From Neurospora tetrasperma FGSC 2508 (lineage: Eukaryota > Ascomycota > Sordariomycetes > Sordariales > Sordariaceae): a stretch of 64,000 bases of DNA. The notes under the pieces are model-generated. The model was not told the origin of the DNA, did not search any database, and saw only the letters and a program-made list of their open reading frames with translations. This document shows, piece by piece, positions 11,481-24,055 of this stretch (the first letter of the stretch is position 1; each line of letters starts with the position of its first letter). The stretch lies in contig NW_009799100.1 of assembly GCF_000213175.1 (NCBI RefSeq), positions 3,971,099 to 4,035,098 of the forward strand, given 5' to 3'. The translations under genes were made by a program, and so were the position numbers.

Positions 11481-14400
11481 TGTTGGATGGAGGGGGGAGG
11501 CGCAACGGCGCAAAATACCCAAGAGAAATGTAGGTATATGGGTTGGTGAGGTTGGTGAATTGGAGTGTTTTGGATTGGCACACAGCCAAACGCTTCTCCA
11601 AAAGAGGAGAGAGGCGTTCGGGAGGAAAAAGATCTTCCAAAAATTCGATGCGAGTCGGCTGAGAGGCGAGACAGGAGTCACGGTACGATGGTGGGGTGAT
11701 AAGATAAGGAAACACAATGGGAGTCACACACTCACAAAGTGATGGGAGCCAGTTTCAGGGTTGCGATGGTGTTACAGCATCATCCCATCATGCTTGGGTT
11801 CAAAATTTTAGGTGGGGCTGTTTTATCAGAAATCCGAGCTGCTGATTGGATGAAACACTCTGAGCGAGCGCTCTGTTTGGGGGGGCCGCTTGTGGTCCGC
11901 TGATCGGCGAATCTGGCCGCCTTGTATGGCGCTGAACCTGCGCGGTTCATCTCGGTCGACGGGGATGTCCTCCGCCGTTAACCACATCAACTAGTCTCCG
12001 GACCGGACAGGTGATGAGCTCGCCTGGCCGAGTCCGGCTTCATCTGCCACTCCGCATCGAGTCTTTACTTCCGTCAACGTCGTTCTAGAACAGACCCGTC
12101 GATGACATTGATCTCGAGATCATCTTGTGCGTTCATCCAAACAAACCCAGATGACGTCACTCTCGTTGGGGCCGGTCTTCCGAATTTCACATCAAGGGCG
12201 GGGGCTTGAACTCAGCCTGAACAATACAGGCATTTAGTGTAGCACATCATTGATCATACGGACATCCGAGTCCCAGTGCCTCATCAACCAGTCCGTGGAA
12301 AAACAGTATATTTGACATTCCGAAGGGGGCAGGCACACAGGCTTGCAAGCGCGTGTCAAGCGATTCGACCTGGAAGACATCCGAGCCACAACCCTAACCC
12401 TCCACATCGCGCGTCTCCTTGAGAAAGTTTGCCTTGATTCCAGGTCAACTTCTTGCCACCAAAGCACCGAGGACGGCACATCAAGCTGCCTTTGAGTTCT
12501 GCAGAAGGAGAAGTACATCATGTGTAATTCTCTGAAATTCAAGTCTGCTTACCAGCTGTCCCAAGGCTTAGTGGTGCCAGAGGTGTCCGCAGCACGGTAC
12601 CATGACAGCTGGGAGAATGGGCCGCCAGACCTTCAACCCTGATGCGACACATTACCTTTGGTTGCAAGTTAACAAAGTGTGACGATCATCTTGAAATATT
12701 CCTGGAAGAAACATTGTACGGCGTAGCAGGGCTGCTTCCCGTCTGGCCACATCACGTTGCGGATCTGCCGCGATATGCTTCACTCTTTTTCACAACTCGC
12801 GACTTCATCTTGCATCGTGGAGAAGACTCTTTCTACGACAGGCAACATTCCAGGCCAACCCCAACAATTATGCAAAGAAAATAGGTATTGAGTGTATTTG
12901 AGGACTCGCTTAGATATCGAAGTACACCAAGAGATGCTCTTGCTCATTACTTACGACTTGAACAGCCTCTACCACCTCCAAGAAGCTGGGACAAAGAGCA
13001 CTCGTCTTTTTGCCGTCACTTCCCTCATGCTTCACCTGGAATTTGTATTTTGATCCCCTGCGAGCATGATTGGTGACTGGTAGTCAGCAAGCCCTTCCTT
13101 GTTGGTCATATGTCTTCCGAAATCTATCCACGTCGAGAGGACGCGATCTTAAGGGGCTTTAGTATACGCGGACTATGGGTTACAATTCGTGATTCCATCA
13201 CATTATCAGCTTGGAATTGGATTGTACGGCGAGTGTGTAGATGCATTGATAGGTAGGTATTCAATACAACTGGACTGCCGCTGTCGAGTGTCCCTGCAGA
13301 AGTTCAGGGGATGATGGGCCCTCTCCCGCTCCCTCCCCTTGCTCCAAGAAACTCAGTTTTTCTCCCCGAAATGCAATGTCGCGATGATTTGAGAATCGAA
13401 CTCACCTATTGTGAAAGCTGAAGCGACTGCCTCTTCGCATACCTAGTTTTGAGGTTCGGAAGAATTTTTCAAAACGCGGTTACGGTGTCTTGTTCACTAC
13501 AATACCTCAACCCACTCGCCGATTCAAGGAGGTATGTAACCTCGAGGGGCCATACAAGTTAACAGCAATCATTATTCGCAATTTTTGTTTATACCATGCG
13601 TTGAGAACAAGGTCGTAAGATTTGGATGTCAAAGTCTCGAAAACTGGTGCCCGAGAGGACAGGTGAGAGGCATCTAGACATAGTATGCTGTCAACATGTG
13701 CTTTTTGGGGGTCTGGTCATCTAATGGATTGAATGATAGTTATACCGAATACAAGAAATGGAAATTACAAGTTGGCAAAGCAAGAGGAACCACGAGATGT
13801 CAAGTCAGTCCGACGGGAATCGATGTTTCTTATCATGTTTGGAGCGAAACGTGTCCTATTTAACTGCAGTCAGCATGTCGTTCTAGTATCATGCTTGGTA
13901 GAAATTCAAGGCGTGCTTCCACAGTGTTGATCAATAAAAATTTCACGAACAACTCCTCCGCATAACCTGCTGGAACTTTTTTTGCACCCTTTCCCTTCTT
14001 TGCCTGTAAAAGTCCAGGAGAAACGAAGGTGACCATTTCTTTCCGCGCTGGATTACTTCCAGACCCCAGCATTCCTTAGCCACAACCTGGCAAGGCCTGA
14101 AGGCTTGATCTGGTTATAGTTGAAGGAACATATGGCACGATCTGGGTGAATAACTCAGCAGTTGCAAGCTGGGAGACCGAATTCCAGGGACAAAACTGCA
14201 CCGAACTGCATCATGCGCCCCTCCGTTCCATTTTTTTTAAATACGGGCATAATGTCGCAGAAGAAATGGCTGATTCCAAACACTGCCGCTGAGACTGCTG
14301 ATATGCCGGAGGTACTGCAGTTAAAGAATAATTAGATCGAAGTAATCCAAGCCCGCCTGCATGTTCTGATCTCGTTACATGCGTGCACCTATAAGAGCAA

Positions 14401-14555
14401 CCTCAAGGCCAGATAAACCTTCCATCACTCAGACCGTCTTTCCTTTTCCATTTCCGAAACTACTTCCCTATTCCTGCTCATATCACACCTACACCATCAA
14501 ACTTTACTTGTCAAAACGACTTACCAACGCTTTGCAGCACATCTTCTCATACATT
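11481..14555. other. gene-poor interval upstream of ADE6
   Basis: The ADE6 promoter lies at the left end. Short open frames occur (for example 12642-12884 and 13733-13930) but none shows a domain, coding bias or splice support. A TATA-like CCTATAAGAG near 14385 and a pyrimidine-rich leader after 14430 suggest a transcription start for the weak gene that follows. Confidence 0.45.
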
Positions 14556-14706
14556 ATGGTGTCCGCAACCAAGAAGCCGGTGTCGGCGATGTCAGCAAGG
14601 AACTCCACCAGGCACCGAAAGGTCTCTCACAAGGTGACGAAGATTATCACCACGGCCAAAAGCCGGGTGATATCTAACAAGGCGATGAAAATCAGGACCA
14701 AGAGCT
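14556..14706 (+). CDS. possible first exon of a small basic hypothetical protein
   Basis: The ATG at 14556 opens a Lys/Arg/Ser/Thr-rich frame (MVSATKKPVSAMSARNSTRH and on, about 50 residues) that ends at a clean GTAAGT donor at 14707. The TATA-like site and pyrimidine-rich leader just upstream fit a real promoter. Possible small middle exons (about 14872-14906 and 14973-14996, the latter followed by GTAAGA) could connect it to the open exon at 15260. That chain is my inference and is weak. No domain is recognised. Confidence 0.22.
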
Positions 14707-15259
14707 GTAAGTTGCAACGACCGGTTTTTTTTGGTTTTTTTTTATTTTTTGTCCCTCTTTCCCTTTTCCCTTTCATCATCTTTCCCTGTTTTATTTCTCC
14801 CCTCTGACAATGTAAAGATGTCCACAATTCAACTTCGTCCCGTTTGGAATAATCCTCCTGCTTTCATGAAGTTATCAAGTGCAGAAAGCAACTCGGTGCC
14901 ATCGTCGTGTGAACAAAGGCTTGCCATCGTTCTTTTGTTTCTCATGCCAGCATCGCATTACCTATGCTTTTCAGTGCCGTAACATCCAGTTGAACATGGT
15001 AAGAGTTTCTTGCTGTTCTCAATATAGGAAGCCATCATGGTGTTTGTTCCCTCGTGACAATTTTACTGGTGTTGATCCTACCTGCGCTCCTTGCTTCTCC
15101 GCTCCTTTCCAGATTTTCACGGAGTTGTCGCATGCATGTTACTGTCTACTACGTCTCGGCCTTGCTGTTCGACCGATTTACTGAGAGCTTCGAGCTGGTA
15201 TAAACAATGCGCTTGCACGATCAGCACAGTTGATGCCGATATTTTTTCTTCTTCTTTAG

Positions 15260-15778
15260 TTGTGCTGGTCGATGGAGTGTAATGCGGCTAGATTAGAGCT
15301 GACCTTCCTAATAGGGAAAGACATGCCATCGTCTGAGCGACGGCGCAGAATGAATGCCATGGTCGACGAGCTCAGGCACCAAGAATATGTCGAAATGCCC
15401 ACAAAGCCTAGAGGTAGCACATCGACTTACAAGGCTGGCGGAAGTGAGAGGGTGCAGGTACGTCCCCACATCTGTTTGATTCCCAGAGACTGGGAGCCAA
15501 TCACATGGCATACCGCATGTGGGGTCTGTGAAGATTTCCCGAGTCCGCGCCGTTCTCAATTCGGTCGAATCTCGAAAACGCCGCCGGACACTGACCGTGG
15601 AAAACAGCTAGTCAAGGCGGCCTCGACCCTTCCAACTCCACCACTCACTCCTCCCGTTCTCTCCAAACCCACCGGCTCCGCGTCCCAGTCGAAAGGTGAT
15701 TTGAAACCAAAACGCCCGGCGCCCGAGAAAAAGCGATCGCTGTCGAACCGGGACGTAGAGCGCTTCTTCTTTATGTAG
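15260..15778 (+). CDS. hypothetical protein, probable 3' exon
   Basis: A strong acceptor (long T/C tract, then TTTAG) ends at 15259 and an open frame runs from there to a stop at 15776-15778, about 172 codons. The first ATG inside the frame is at 15272 and another is at 15323. The product is hydrophilic, with a basic cluster (SSERRRRMNAMVDELRHQEY), a CGVCEDFP segment, a Pro/Thr stretch (LPTPPLTPPVLSKP) and a Lys/Arg-rich tail. No family is recognised. The upstream exons are uncertain; 14556-14706 is one candidate. It ends only 115 bp before the mL40 start, so the two genes are tightly spaced in the same direction. Confidence 0.4.
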   Translation: MCWSMECNAARLELTFLIGKDMPSSERRRRMNAMVDELRHQEYVEMPTKPRGSTSTYKAGGSERVQVRPHICLIPRDWEPITWHTACGVCEDFPSPRRSQFGRISKTPPDTDRGKQLVKAASTLPTPPLTPPVLSKPTGSASQSKGDLKPKRPAPEKKRSLSNRDVERFFFM

Positions 15779-15892
15779 TGGAACGTCGACCACTACCACC
15801 ATTGCACGCAACCGAAGTAACAAGAAATACGTACACGAAAGTACACAAACAAGCACACGACGACGCGAAACACCCCAATACACGCACCCATC

Positions 15893-16501
15893 ATGTCCTC
15901 AACATTCACATCCCTCCGTGGCCTCGCCACCCGCCTCTTCGCCGGCGGCGCGCGTCCCTCGCCATCATCCCTCCTCCTACCTAATAAGCCCGCGACCGCC
16001 GCCCTCCCCACCGCGATCCAACACCAACAAACCGCTTCCTACGCGAGCAAGGGCAAGAGCGGCCCCCCAGCCGGCATGTTCTCCGGCCAAAAGGCCGGCA
16101 GCAAGAAATCCAAAGGGCCCAAGCAAGTCGACCCGCGTATCATCAACATCCTGCGACACTTTGCCGTCCTCTCGCCCAAGCGGATCCCCCCACCCCTCCG
16201 TTTCGGCCGCAACAGGTACCTGCGCCACTGGACGATCCATCGCGCCTGGCTTCTCTTCCGTCGCCAGCAGCGCGAGCAGCGCGAGCGGATCTTGATGCAG
16301 CAGCACCAGAGCATGAGCAACGCGTGTGAGGAGCTTCGCAACACAGAGGGTCCCGGAACGAGGGAGACGGGATACCTGTATCGTGTGGCGATGCTGAAGA
16401 ATGGTGTGTATGGACTGAAGAGTATCCCAATTGAGTATGCTAGTCGGGCATTGGTGGAGACGCCGGGTAGGCAGGCTTGGAATCATGAGTGGAAGCGGTA
16501 A
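15893..16501 (+). CDS. MRPL28: mitochondrial large-subunit ribosomal protein mL40
   Basis: This 202-aa protein is a structural component of the mitochondrial 54S ribosomal subunit (yeast Mrpl28, mL40 family). The first 50 residues are rich in Ser, Arg and Ala with almost no acidic residues, as expected for a mitochondrial targeting peptide. The conserved core follows: VDPRIINILRHFAVLSPKRI, then an Arg-rich helix (RAWLLFRRQQREQRERILMQ) and a C-terminal segment YRVAMLKNGVYGLKSIPIEY. It is a single exon and the start context (CCATCATGTCC) is acceptable. Family assignment rests on recognition of the core and length. Confidence 0.85.
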   Translation: MSSTFTSLRGLATRLFAGGARPSPSSLLLPNKPATAALPTAIQHQQTASYASKGKSGPPAGMFSGQKAGSKKSKGPKQVDPRIINILRHFAVLSPKRIPPPLRFGRNRYLRHWTIHRAWLLFRRQQREQRERILMQQHQSMSNACEELRNTEGPGTRETGYLYRVAMLKNGVYGLKSIPIEYASRALVETPGRQAWNHEWKR

Positions 16502-18676
16502 ATGGGATGTTTGAGAGGGTGGGGAAGGATAGGAGTCTGAAAAGGATGGAGGGACGGGACGGGCCAGTATTTGTCTGGTGTGGACATGAGAGATATAACA
16601 ACCTCTGGGGAAGGCAACAAGATGGAATAGTGCCAAAAGGGGGGTTTGGTTGATTGTACGAGTAGGAATAAGCAGGATTTTCCATGGATTTGCTACGTTT
16701 TTTTCTTGCGTCAATTCCCGGTCTTGTTCTGGCTCATGGGTTCTGATCAAGATGTCCGTCCATCCCCGACTTTGGAACGGAACGAAATGGTGGGATCATC
16801 GTGATCCGAGGACGACCGAAACCGCAGAGCGAGATTCTTGTTGGGTCAAGGAATGGGAGTCTTGAGGCACGCAAAGGGTGGTTCTGGAAGGAGGAAAATC
16901 AGCGACTGCTATACCCTCCCGGCCAAAGCATGCCGAGTGGGGGACAGCACAGCGAGACCGACCCGTGTGCCTGTTACCGCGTGTATTTGTCCGTGTCTAA
17001 GATCCGCACTTTGGGGAAACAAGGCAATACAGGCACGCTGCTACAACTAGAGAATGCCTCTTGATAAATCTCGACAGCTTTCTGAATGTCTTTCAGGTTT
17101 CCTATTTATGCTTCTCCCCACCTGTTCCTGCTCTACAACTTTGAGTATGGCCGTGCTGGCATCCAGCAGCCAAGCCTCGTCCCTGACAAAGTTGTTGAGA
17201 CACAGATTGGCCTGCCGAATAGTCGCAAGAATCAACCAAGCATGTCATTGTCTATACATGAGACCTTGGGTATAAACACGGATTCGAGCGTCTATGTTGT
17301 CTCTTTGAAACCTAGCTTCTAGGCAATTTACGAATTGAAACATCCCTAAAAGACCCTCGGCAATGTGTTTTTGAATTACACGTAATCCCTATTGTAGTTT
17401 TGTAACGGCATAGCTTAACTACAACGAGCGGAGAGTGGTCTCAGACTATCCGTATCCGGCATTTTTTTATTTTTTTATTTTTTTTATTATTTTTTTTATT
17501 ATTTTTTTTTTTTTCACGACCGCTCGCTTTAGGTTGCCCAGTTGGCTGATCGCCCGCCAAGTCTACAGTCAAAGGTTTCATTACTTTTGTCTCGGATGAG
17601 CAAGCCTAAGCAACCTTCCAGTTCATACTTCAGTCCCTCGTCACGCAGTGATAGATGTTGATGTATATGGAATTTCGAGTTGCATAGAATAGGCATCTAA
17701 CCAACAATTCTATCTTCTTTGCAACTCATTTTGCTGCGACTGGATCTGCCCGAGTATCAAGAACAATGATTGCCTCCGCCGTCTGATAACTTTGTTCCTC
17801 TTTCCCATCACCATGTTCTTCTTTCCAGACCTTCTATCAGTGGCCATTCCAGTTCAGTTATTTTGCAGAAATCGGTTTCCATGGGTTGTAAAGATTTGGA
17901 TAGAAAACCTAAGATGGAATCCCCGTTCATGTCTCGCTCTGCCTTTTTGACACCCAAATAACACAGATTATGCCAAATTTCACCGCAAGCCGCAAAATGA
18001 ATAATGCTAAAGGTGTGAGATACGAAACCCGGACAGTAAGACATGTGCCAGCCACATTGGGTTGCCCAAAGTCATCCGAACCCGCTGTTTGGTTAGTTAC
18101 ACGAGAAAGCCGTGACAATCGAAGGAAAGTCTAAAGCCATATTAATACATAAGATATGTCTGAGAAAAAGGCTGGATGAGTTTCTCATGTGCCGCGTCCT
18201 GTTCTCCTGCCGAAGCATCTGGCTGAGTGAAAATGAAACCCATGTGGATCATTATGGTCATTTTTCGTCCCGACATTCGATGTCCTGAGCAGCGAGGTTG
18301 ATGTGGAGAGAGTGTGAGGCGAGGTCGAACCCTTCAAGTCGGCTGGCTTCAATGATTTCGGAGAGAGCGTGTGCGTCTATCGAGTTACGCAGAGTTTGAG
18401 CTGAGGAGCCTTTCAACCAAGTGAGTGTAGATCCCTGCTCTTTTCTTCCCAGCCAAAAGGGAAGTCATCTTTGTGGATTTGATTCCCACTGCCGTTCTCT
18501 TTCGAGTTTGAAGCCATACGGAGTTCGAAGCCATATATACCAGTCATCCGCGCCCAGCTCTGCTTGTGCTGGTCTCTGCTACAGCAGAGCTGGTTGTCGA
18601 ATTCTTGCGCACGATCGTTCGAGAGGAATAATGGCGAATGGAGAGGATTCATACGGGTCCCCTTATCCCAGGATTC
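16502..18676. other. gene-poor spacer between convergent mL40 and the Rho gene
   Basis: No supportable gene was found. It contains a T-rich low-complexity tract at about 17461-17514 and several short unsupported ORFs. The right end is the 3' flank of the Rho gene. Confidence 0.45.
17461..17514. repeat. T-rich low-complexity tract
   Basis: Runs of T interrupted by single A bases over about 54 bp. No unit structure beyond T(4-12)A is visible. Confidence 0.7.
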
Positions 18677-19828
18677 TCATAGAATCACACAGCACCCACT
18701 TCCTTCCTTCTTCTCAAACGTTAGCAGCGCCGCTCGCGTGGCTGCCTCGAATACGTCGTCAACACCTTCTCCGGTAAGACTGGAACATTCGAGGTACTTT
18801 CGAGCGCCAATCTCCTTTGCTATCCTCTGGCCTTCGTCCTCCATCACGAATCGTTGGGATCGCTTTCGCATTTCTTCGATGGCAACTGGATCTCCCCTGA
18901 GATCCTTCTTGAGACCCACCAAAATGATGGGAACATTGGGACATCTTTCGTTGGCCTCAGTAACCCACTGTGAGAGGTCCTGGTTAGTGGTCTGACTTGA
19001 TGATTTGCTGAGACAATGCGTCGCTCGAACCACCCACCTTGTGTTTAACGTTGTCCAAAGAATCTGGCGTGTCGACCGAAAACCCTATTAGAATGACATG
19101 CGCCTTTGAGTATGCTAGTGGTCGTAATCGCTCATAGTCTTCTTGTCCGGCTGTGTCCCATAGCGCTAGCTGAACCGACTTGCCATCTACTCGGCAGTCG
19201 GTAACGTAATTCTCGAACACGGTGGGGATCTATTGAATATTGTTATCGGTTAGCACGACGCGAACATGGACAGCGAGTATTAGGACGAGCGTGTTGGAGG
19301 CTGTCCATGTAATATGCTCAAGAGCACAGGAAGCATTGGGCACGGGGACGCCGTAGGCCCGTGCCGCCATATGGTTTCACCGGCGGCTTTAACAAGTACT
19401 CACATATGTCTGTTCCCGCGCAGATACACGTTAGCCATTGATTCAAAGGTACGGATAACAGGAGGGCATATGCGTATGCGGGATCGGATGCGATAACTTA
19501 CGGCTGGGAAAAAACCCAAAGTGAAGACGCTCAGTAGACTGGTTTTTCCACAAGCACCGTCGCCGATGATGACGAGTTTCCTATATCATACGGAGGATTA
19601 GCGTCTGCAGATTGGCAAGGCAACCAGTTGCTGGTGTGTGTCTGTTCTGGAGGCTGGTGCAGCACAACGGCGGGGAAGGGGTTTGGTGTTCCAATTCGGT
19701 CACTCGAAGAACTCTGGGTCGGACTGATTCGGTCCCGTACTTCTCCATCATTTCCCGAATCGCAAAGCCCAAGCAGGACAGGTGCTAGCTTACCTGCGGA
19801 TGACATTCTGAGGGCTGCCTGATGCCAT
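18677..19828 (-). CDS. RHO2: Rho-family GTPase, most like Rho2, five exons including a 6-nt microexon
   Basis: This is a membrane-anchored Rho GTPase acting in polarity and cell-wall signalling. Exons are 19828-19794, 19580-19502, 19409-19404, 19229-19038 and 18967-18677, giving 200 aa. It has the P-loop GDGACGKTS (residues 18-26), switch [25 protein letters not shown] at the G4 position and CSSLTG at G5. The C-terminus is GSGCCVIL, a CaaX box with leucine last (geranylgeranylation expected) and a second cysteine. All introns have good donors (GTAAGC, GTAAGT, GTGAGT, GTGGGT), and the last three have clear CTAAC branch sites. The third exon supplies only Thr-Tyr but is required for the invariant FP-x-x-Y-x-PTVFENY spacing. 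The Rho2 subfamily call rests on the LKKD motif and the CVIL tail and is less certain than the Rho call. Confidence 0.9.
19404..19409 (-). other. 6-nt microexon of the Rho gene (ACATAT)
   Basis: It is flanked by an acceptor (GAACAG, with GCTAAC 20-some bases upstream) and a donor GTGAGT. It is phase 0 on both sides and encodes Thr-Tyr. Skipping it would remove the switch I tyrosine while keeping frame. Confidence 0.85.
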
Positions 19829-22800
19829 TTTGGGTAATGGCTGTAAATATCCTGAGCCTTGTGTTTGTCCAAACCAAGCTCACTTCGCCTGAGAGGACCT
19901 CGAGCCCCCTGGGTCTCTGCGCTGTCGACGGTGTGTGGTAGGCGATGCTCTTGGGTTATTCAATTGCGAATTGCTATCGATGAAGATCTATCGGATATTG
20001 CGTTTCGGGATTGGAGTCGTCGCCGTTGCAACTGTACACACAGTTGGGGGTTGGTCGAGAGTATGTCGGGTAGAGAGGTACGAGAAGATGCGTTAGAGGG
20101 GCGGTCAACCTGGAGGTACCAGCAGGCTTGCGAGAGGCCAAGCGGCAGACGAGCGATGCAATCGAGAGAGTAGTAGAGCGCGTGCGCGTTGACGGCAGAA
20201 TTGGACGAATAGGTGGGATAAAGCGAGGAGTAATTAGAGACGAGGAGAGAAAGGTGGAAAAGCTCAGGGAAAAAAAAAAAAAGTTAGATGGTTGGGAGTG
20301 AGGATGAATAGGGACAGGACTTGAACTGGAAATGGACCTGGAACTGTAGTGGAAGTGCCCGGTAGGTGGTAGTTGCGCGCAACAGCTAGCGGAGCGGTTG
20401 GACAGTGACCGCGACCAGCAGTGTCAGGGCAGTGCTCCCGTCGTTCGTTGGTAACCCGGGTGATAAGGTAGGTAGGTTGGTAAGCAGCAGCAGCAGACCG
20501 AGGGGAGTACCGTGCCAGGACTGCCCGAAGTGAGGAGTCGGCAACTTGTACGGAACAGGAGAAGTGGAATTGAGCGTAGACTGTGCCTGCCTGAAATCCT
20601 GGACTTGGACTTGTGGTGGTGGTTTCGCGGGAAATTTTGAGGGGAAAACAACGGTTGATAGTTGCTGATCAAGGACGGGGGGCGCTTCTCGCTTTGAAGG
20701 AGTTCCGCAATTGCATTTGGGATTGATCTGAAAAGGAAACTGCCCCTGCCTTGATGGGATGAATTACGGCGGCTGACATAAACATCCTGGCAGTGAGGCT
20801 TCGAGACGCCGGACTCCTAGAGGTAACGGTGTAGGCAAGTGCGTGTGTCGTAGGTACAGTACTACGTCGGTAGGTAGGTACGTAGTACATGGTCCAGGCT
20901 CTGGGCTCCACCCGACTCTCTCTCTCACTCTTCAGTGTTCAGTCACTGTTCACGATCCATGTCCCGACCATGGAAGTGCCGACAATCCCAGGACCATATC
21001 GATGGACAGATGAACCAAACTGAAAGACACCACAGCTTACGCCTTTTTCTTTACACCCACCCACTACAGCAGCGACGAACACAGTCGAAACTACAGTTAC
21101 CGACAGGCTTGTCAAAGCTCGTCTCCGGCCGGCCTGGTTTGCTTCAAGATTGGTGTTGGTCCGATCCCTGTCGCCGCGACGGGGACATTTGGAGACATTT
21201 GGAGACACACAAATCCACGATTCCCAGGCACGGTACATCAGATTGTCCAATGTAGCGATGCTTGGTGTGTTGCCGCTACTATCTCTAGCGATGCAGGGCC
21301 CCCTGATTGCTGTTCTTGGTTCCCTTTTCCGGATGACAGCGACGGCCCTTCCTAGCAACGAACAGCCAAACTCGGGCAGGATGTGGACGTGTAGGATCTG
21401 TCCTGAGTTGTCTGTTGCACCAAGTCCTACCGTCGTCCTACCCTCCTTCACCTCCAGCAACCTCCCACATCAGGACATTTCCCAAGTCTGCGCAGTCTTC
21501 TCTGCCTCTCACGAGACTCTTTCATGGTGTGATGAGACGTCACTCTTTTTCCCTTTGCGGGATGCTGGCAAGATACAAATAAAGAGCGGTCCTACCTCGT
21601 GTTGACGGGTGGGCCGCTTCCACTTCTAGCTTGTGCTTGCCATCACAGCCATAAACGGTCGCGCGCTGCTCGAATGTCAAGCATGTCAGGGCGTAACGAT
21701 CGTTTCTGATAGGTTATTGCAGCGCTGAAGCTTGGGCGATACCAAGGCTGTGCACTAATTAACGCTTCGGAAAACGACCGCCCCCCTGAGGCTCGGGGCT
21801 GAGGCGATCCGCACGCAAGCCGCTTACTGCCCACTATGTACCCACTTTCTCCGGAGCCCAGCATCGAGAATCCAACGTGAAGGTCCCCAAAACGACATTT
21901 CCCGGCACTTTATGGCCAGTCAAGGTCAACTTACTTTCCGGGGTAAGGGAATTTGTCCTTCAGGGTTCCTGGTCAAGTGTTCCCTTCCGGGCAAGAAGTC
22001 CGTTCGAAGAGCTCAACTTTCCAGCCGTGTTTATGCTTCGGTCCCTTTTGCTCACAAGATATCGAATCATGGGTTACGGTAACCAGACAAGATGACGGCC
22101 AGCCCGATTGTATGGGTTTACGAGGTAGGAGATACGTTCGATCACTTGCAACATCTCCAGGCTTGTGCCAGACTGAAAATCCTCACCTCTCTGACATCAG
22201 TTTGGAACCATGTCTTGCTTATGATGAGCAAAGCCAATTACCCTCTGACTCGATCCGCTTCACTCCAAACTCTGCGCCATTTCAGCGTTGAGCATTTCGA
22301 CATTACCAAACCACAAGACAGAAAGCTTTTCGTCCACATCGTCGTCGCTCTCAAAGATACAGCAAATATTTCAGGGGTAAGTAAACAAACCAAGTAAAAT
22401 GACCCTAACCCTGGTTCTTGGCAGACATGATGCCACCTTCTGTTTGGCAATGACAGCTTGAACGCGGCCTCATCCCTACCTAACAAAGAAGGTGGCATTT
22501 TTTCGGGTACTACATGGGCGATCAGCGGAACTCAAGGTGACGGCTTTTTTGTCATCGGCGAGGCGGCCTGTCGACACGTTTGGGAGGTTCAAGTCACGGC
22601 GCCCACGGGCTTTGACTCTTCCCGGGCTGTCATGCGTGGGAAACAGGCACGCCTATGGAAACAAAACCTACTGGTTGTCTAAGACGACTGAAGATGGGAT
22701 TGAAGGTTCTTGGTGACAGCTTTACGGTACACCAACCCGCAAGAGAGTCATGCTTCGTTGTTAGTGCAACCCGGCTAGCAGCGAATCTGGAAAAGAACAC

Positions 22801-23929
22801 ATCTCTCCAAAGGCAACCTGCTGTTCATTCTGCCAATAAAGATTTTGGGGGATGCGTCGACGTTTGGTTCCTCTGTGTCGCTTAGGAATGGGGCCAAAGA
22901 TAACGCATAGTGGAAACTGAGATAGAAAGAGCGTCTCATATATGCTTGCATAACAATGTTGCCATTACCAATCCGTTGGCCAAGAGGGCCGTGACTACAA
23001 CCGATTTGGCTAGAAACATCATGTACCAGCACTGGATTGTACACGCGAATAATAAATCCAGAAAATGCACCTTGGTGGCCGTCACGAAATCGTTCTACTT
23101 GTAAGTAGTTGTGCAACTGCCTCAAGTGGTACGTAGAGGTACAATCTGGAAGTTACAGCTGTCTTATCGATAAGACTGTCGCTTGGCGCAATGAGTGGAA
23201 ACGATGAATTCGAGGATCAGAGCGTCCGTCATTTGGCGACGGAGCATCATCCGTCAGGGGCATGATGCTTTGCTGACAGCACGTGATGGTCAGCCTCGCT
23301 GTGGCTCACCAATGAAAATCTGTGGGGTTCGTTCTTCAGTCTGGGGCTCTCTCGCTGTGTGGAGTTTGGAGGCTACCCGACCCAGCTTCGATGAAGGCAA
23401 CGAAAGACGCGACGCAGCAGGGAAGCGGCATCTGAAAACATCCGAACAGCACACTGGAGCAGTGGCCGAAGGAGCCACATTCGCGCTGTGAGGGGAAGGT
23501 GGAAGGCTTGCCGACCCTGCCCGCTCTGCTCGCCCAATCCACTTCATGCATCATTTCAGTTGCCGGTGCCGCGTTCCACTTCAGTTCCAATCGCATCGTC
23601 TCCACGGCAGGCCTGGTACCTAGCTGCTCGTTGCTTGCTGTTCTACCTTTCAACCCGCTGCCTTCTATCTCCTCCAGTCTCCAGCTTGTTCATGATCTTG
23701 ACAGACGCGGCTGTTCTTCTTTCCCCTGGCACCCAGACTAGAGGTACCCTATCGTGACGCCCTGCCGGGTCTTTTTTTATTCAAAAGCGCGCCTTCTACT
23801 CGTTGTAGCGGGCTGCCCTTTCGTTAATTAATCCCGTTACCTCTCTTACGTGAGTTTCGCCTGGTCCCCAAGTCGCGGATCTTTCAGATCGCATTTTACT
23901 ACCTGCCTACTACTTCTCTCTACCTACCT
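19829..23929. other. long spacer between divergent Rho and NST1 genes
   Basis: Promoters and leaders of both genes must lie here. A short poly-A tract sits near 20270. Several 70-170 aa open frames exist (for example minus strand 20939-21460), but none has a domain, plausible composition or splice support. No RNA gene was recognised. Confidence 0.4.
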
Positions 23930-24055
23930 ATGCACCATTTGCACCAATCTGTGCTCCCTCTTTCCCACCATCGACATCACCCGCGAGTCTCCCTTTCCGC
24001 ACTTTTCGGCCAAGATAGCGACAGCGAGGTACATCATCATCGCTACTCAAGCTAG
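23930..24055 (+). promoter_or_regulatory. candidate uORF 1 in the NST1 leader
   Basis: An ATG at 23930 opens a 41-codon His-rich frame ending at TAG. It would act as an upstream ORF only if the NST1 mRNA starts before it, which the sequence does not show. Confidence 0.3.

Noticed and set aside
7465-11549. Two long plus-strand open frames (502 and 532 codons) opposite ADE6
   Set aside because: They lie antisense to a certain gene in which high codon bias removes antisense stops. They have no domains and read through the ADE6 sequence.
20939-21460. 173-codon minus-strand frame
   Set aside because: No domain, no supported start and an irregular composition; likely chance.
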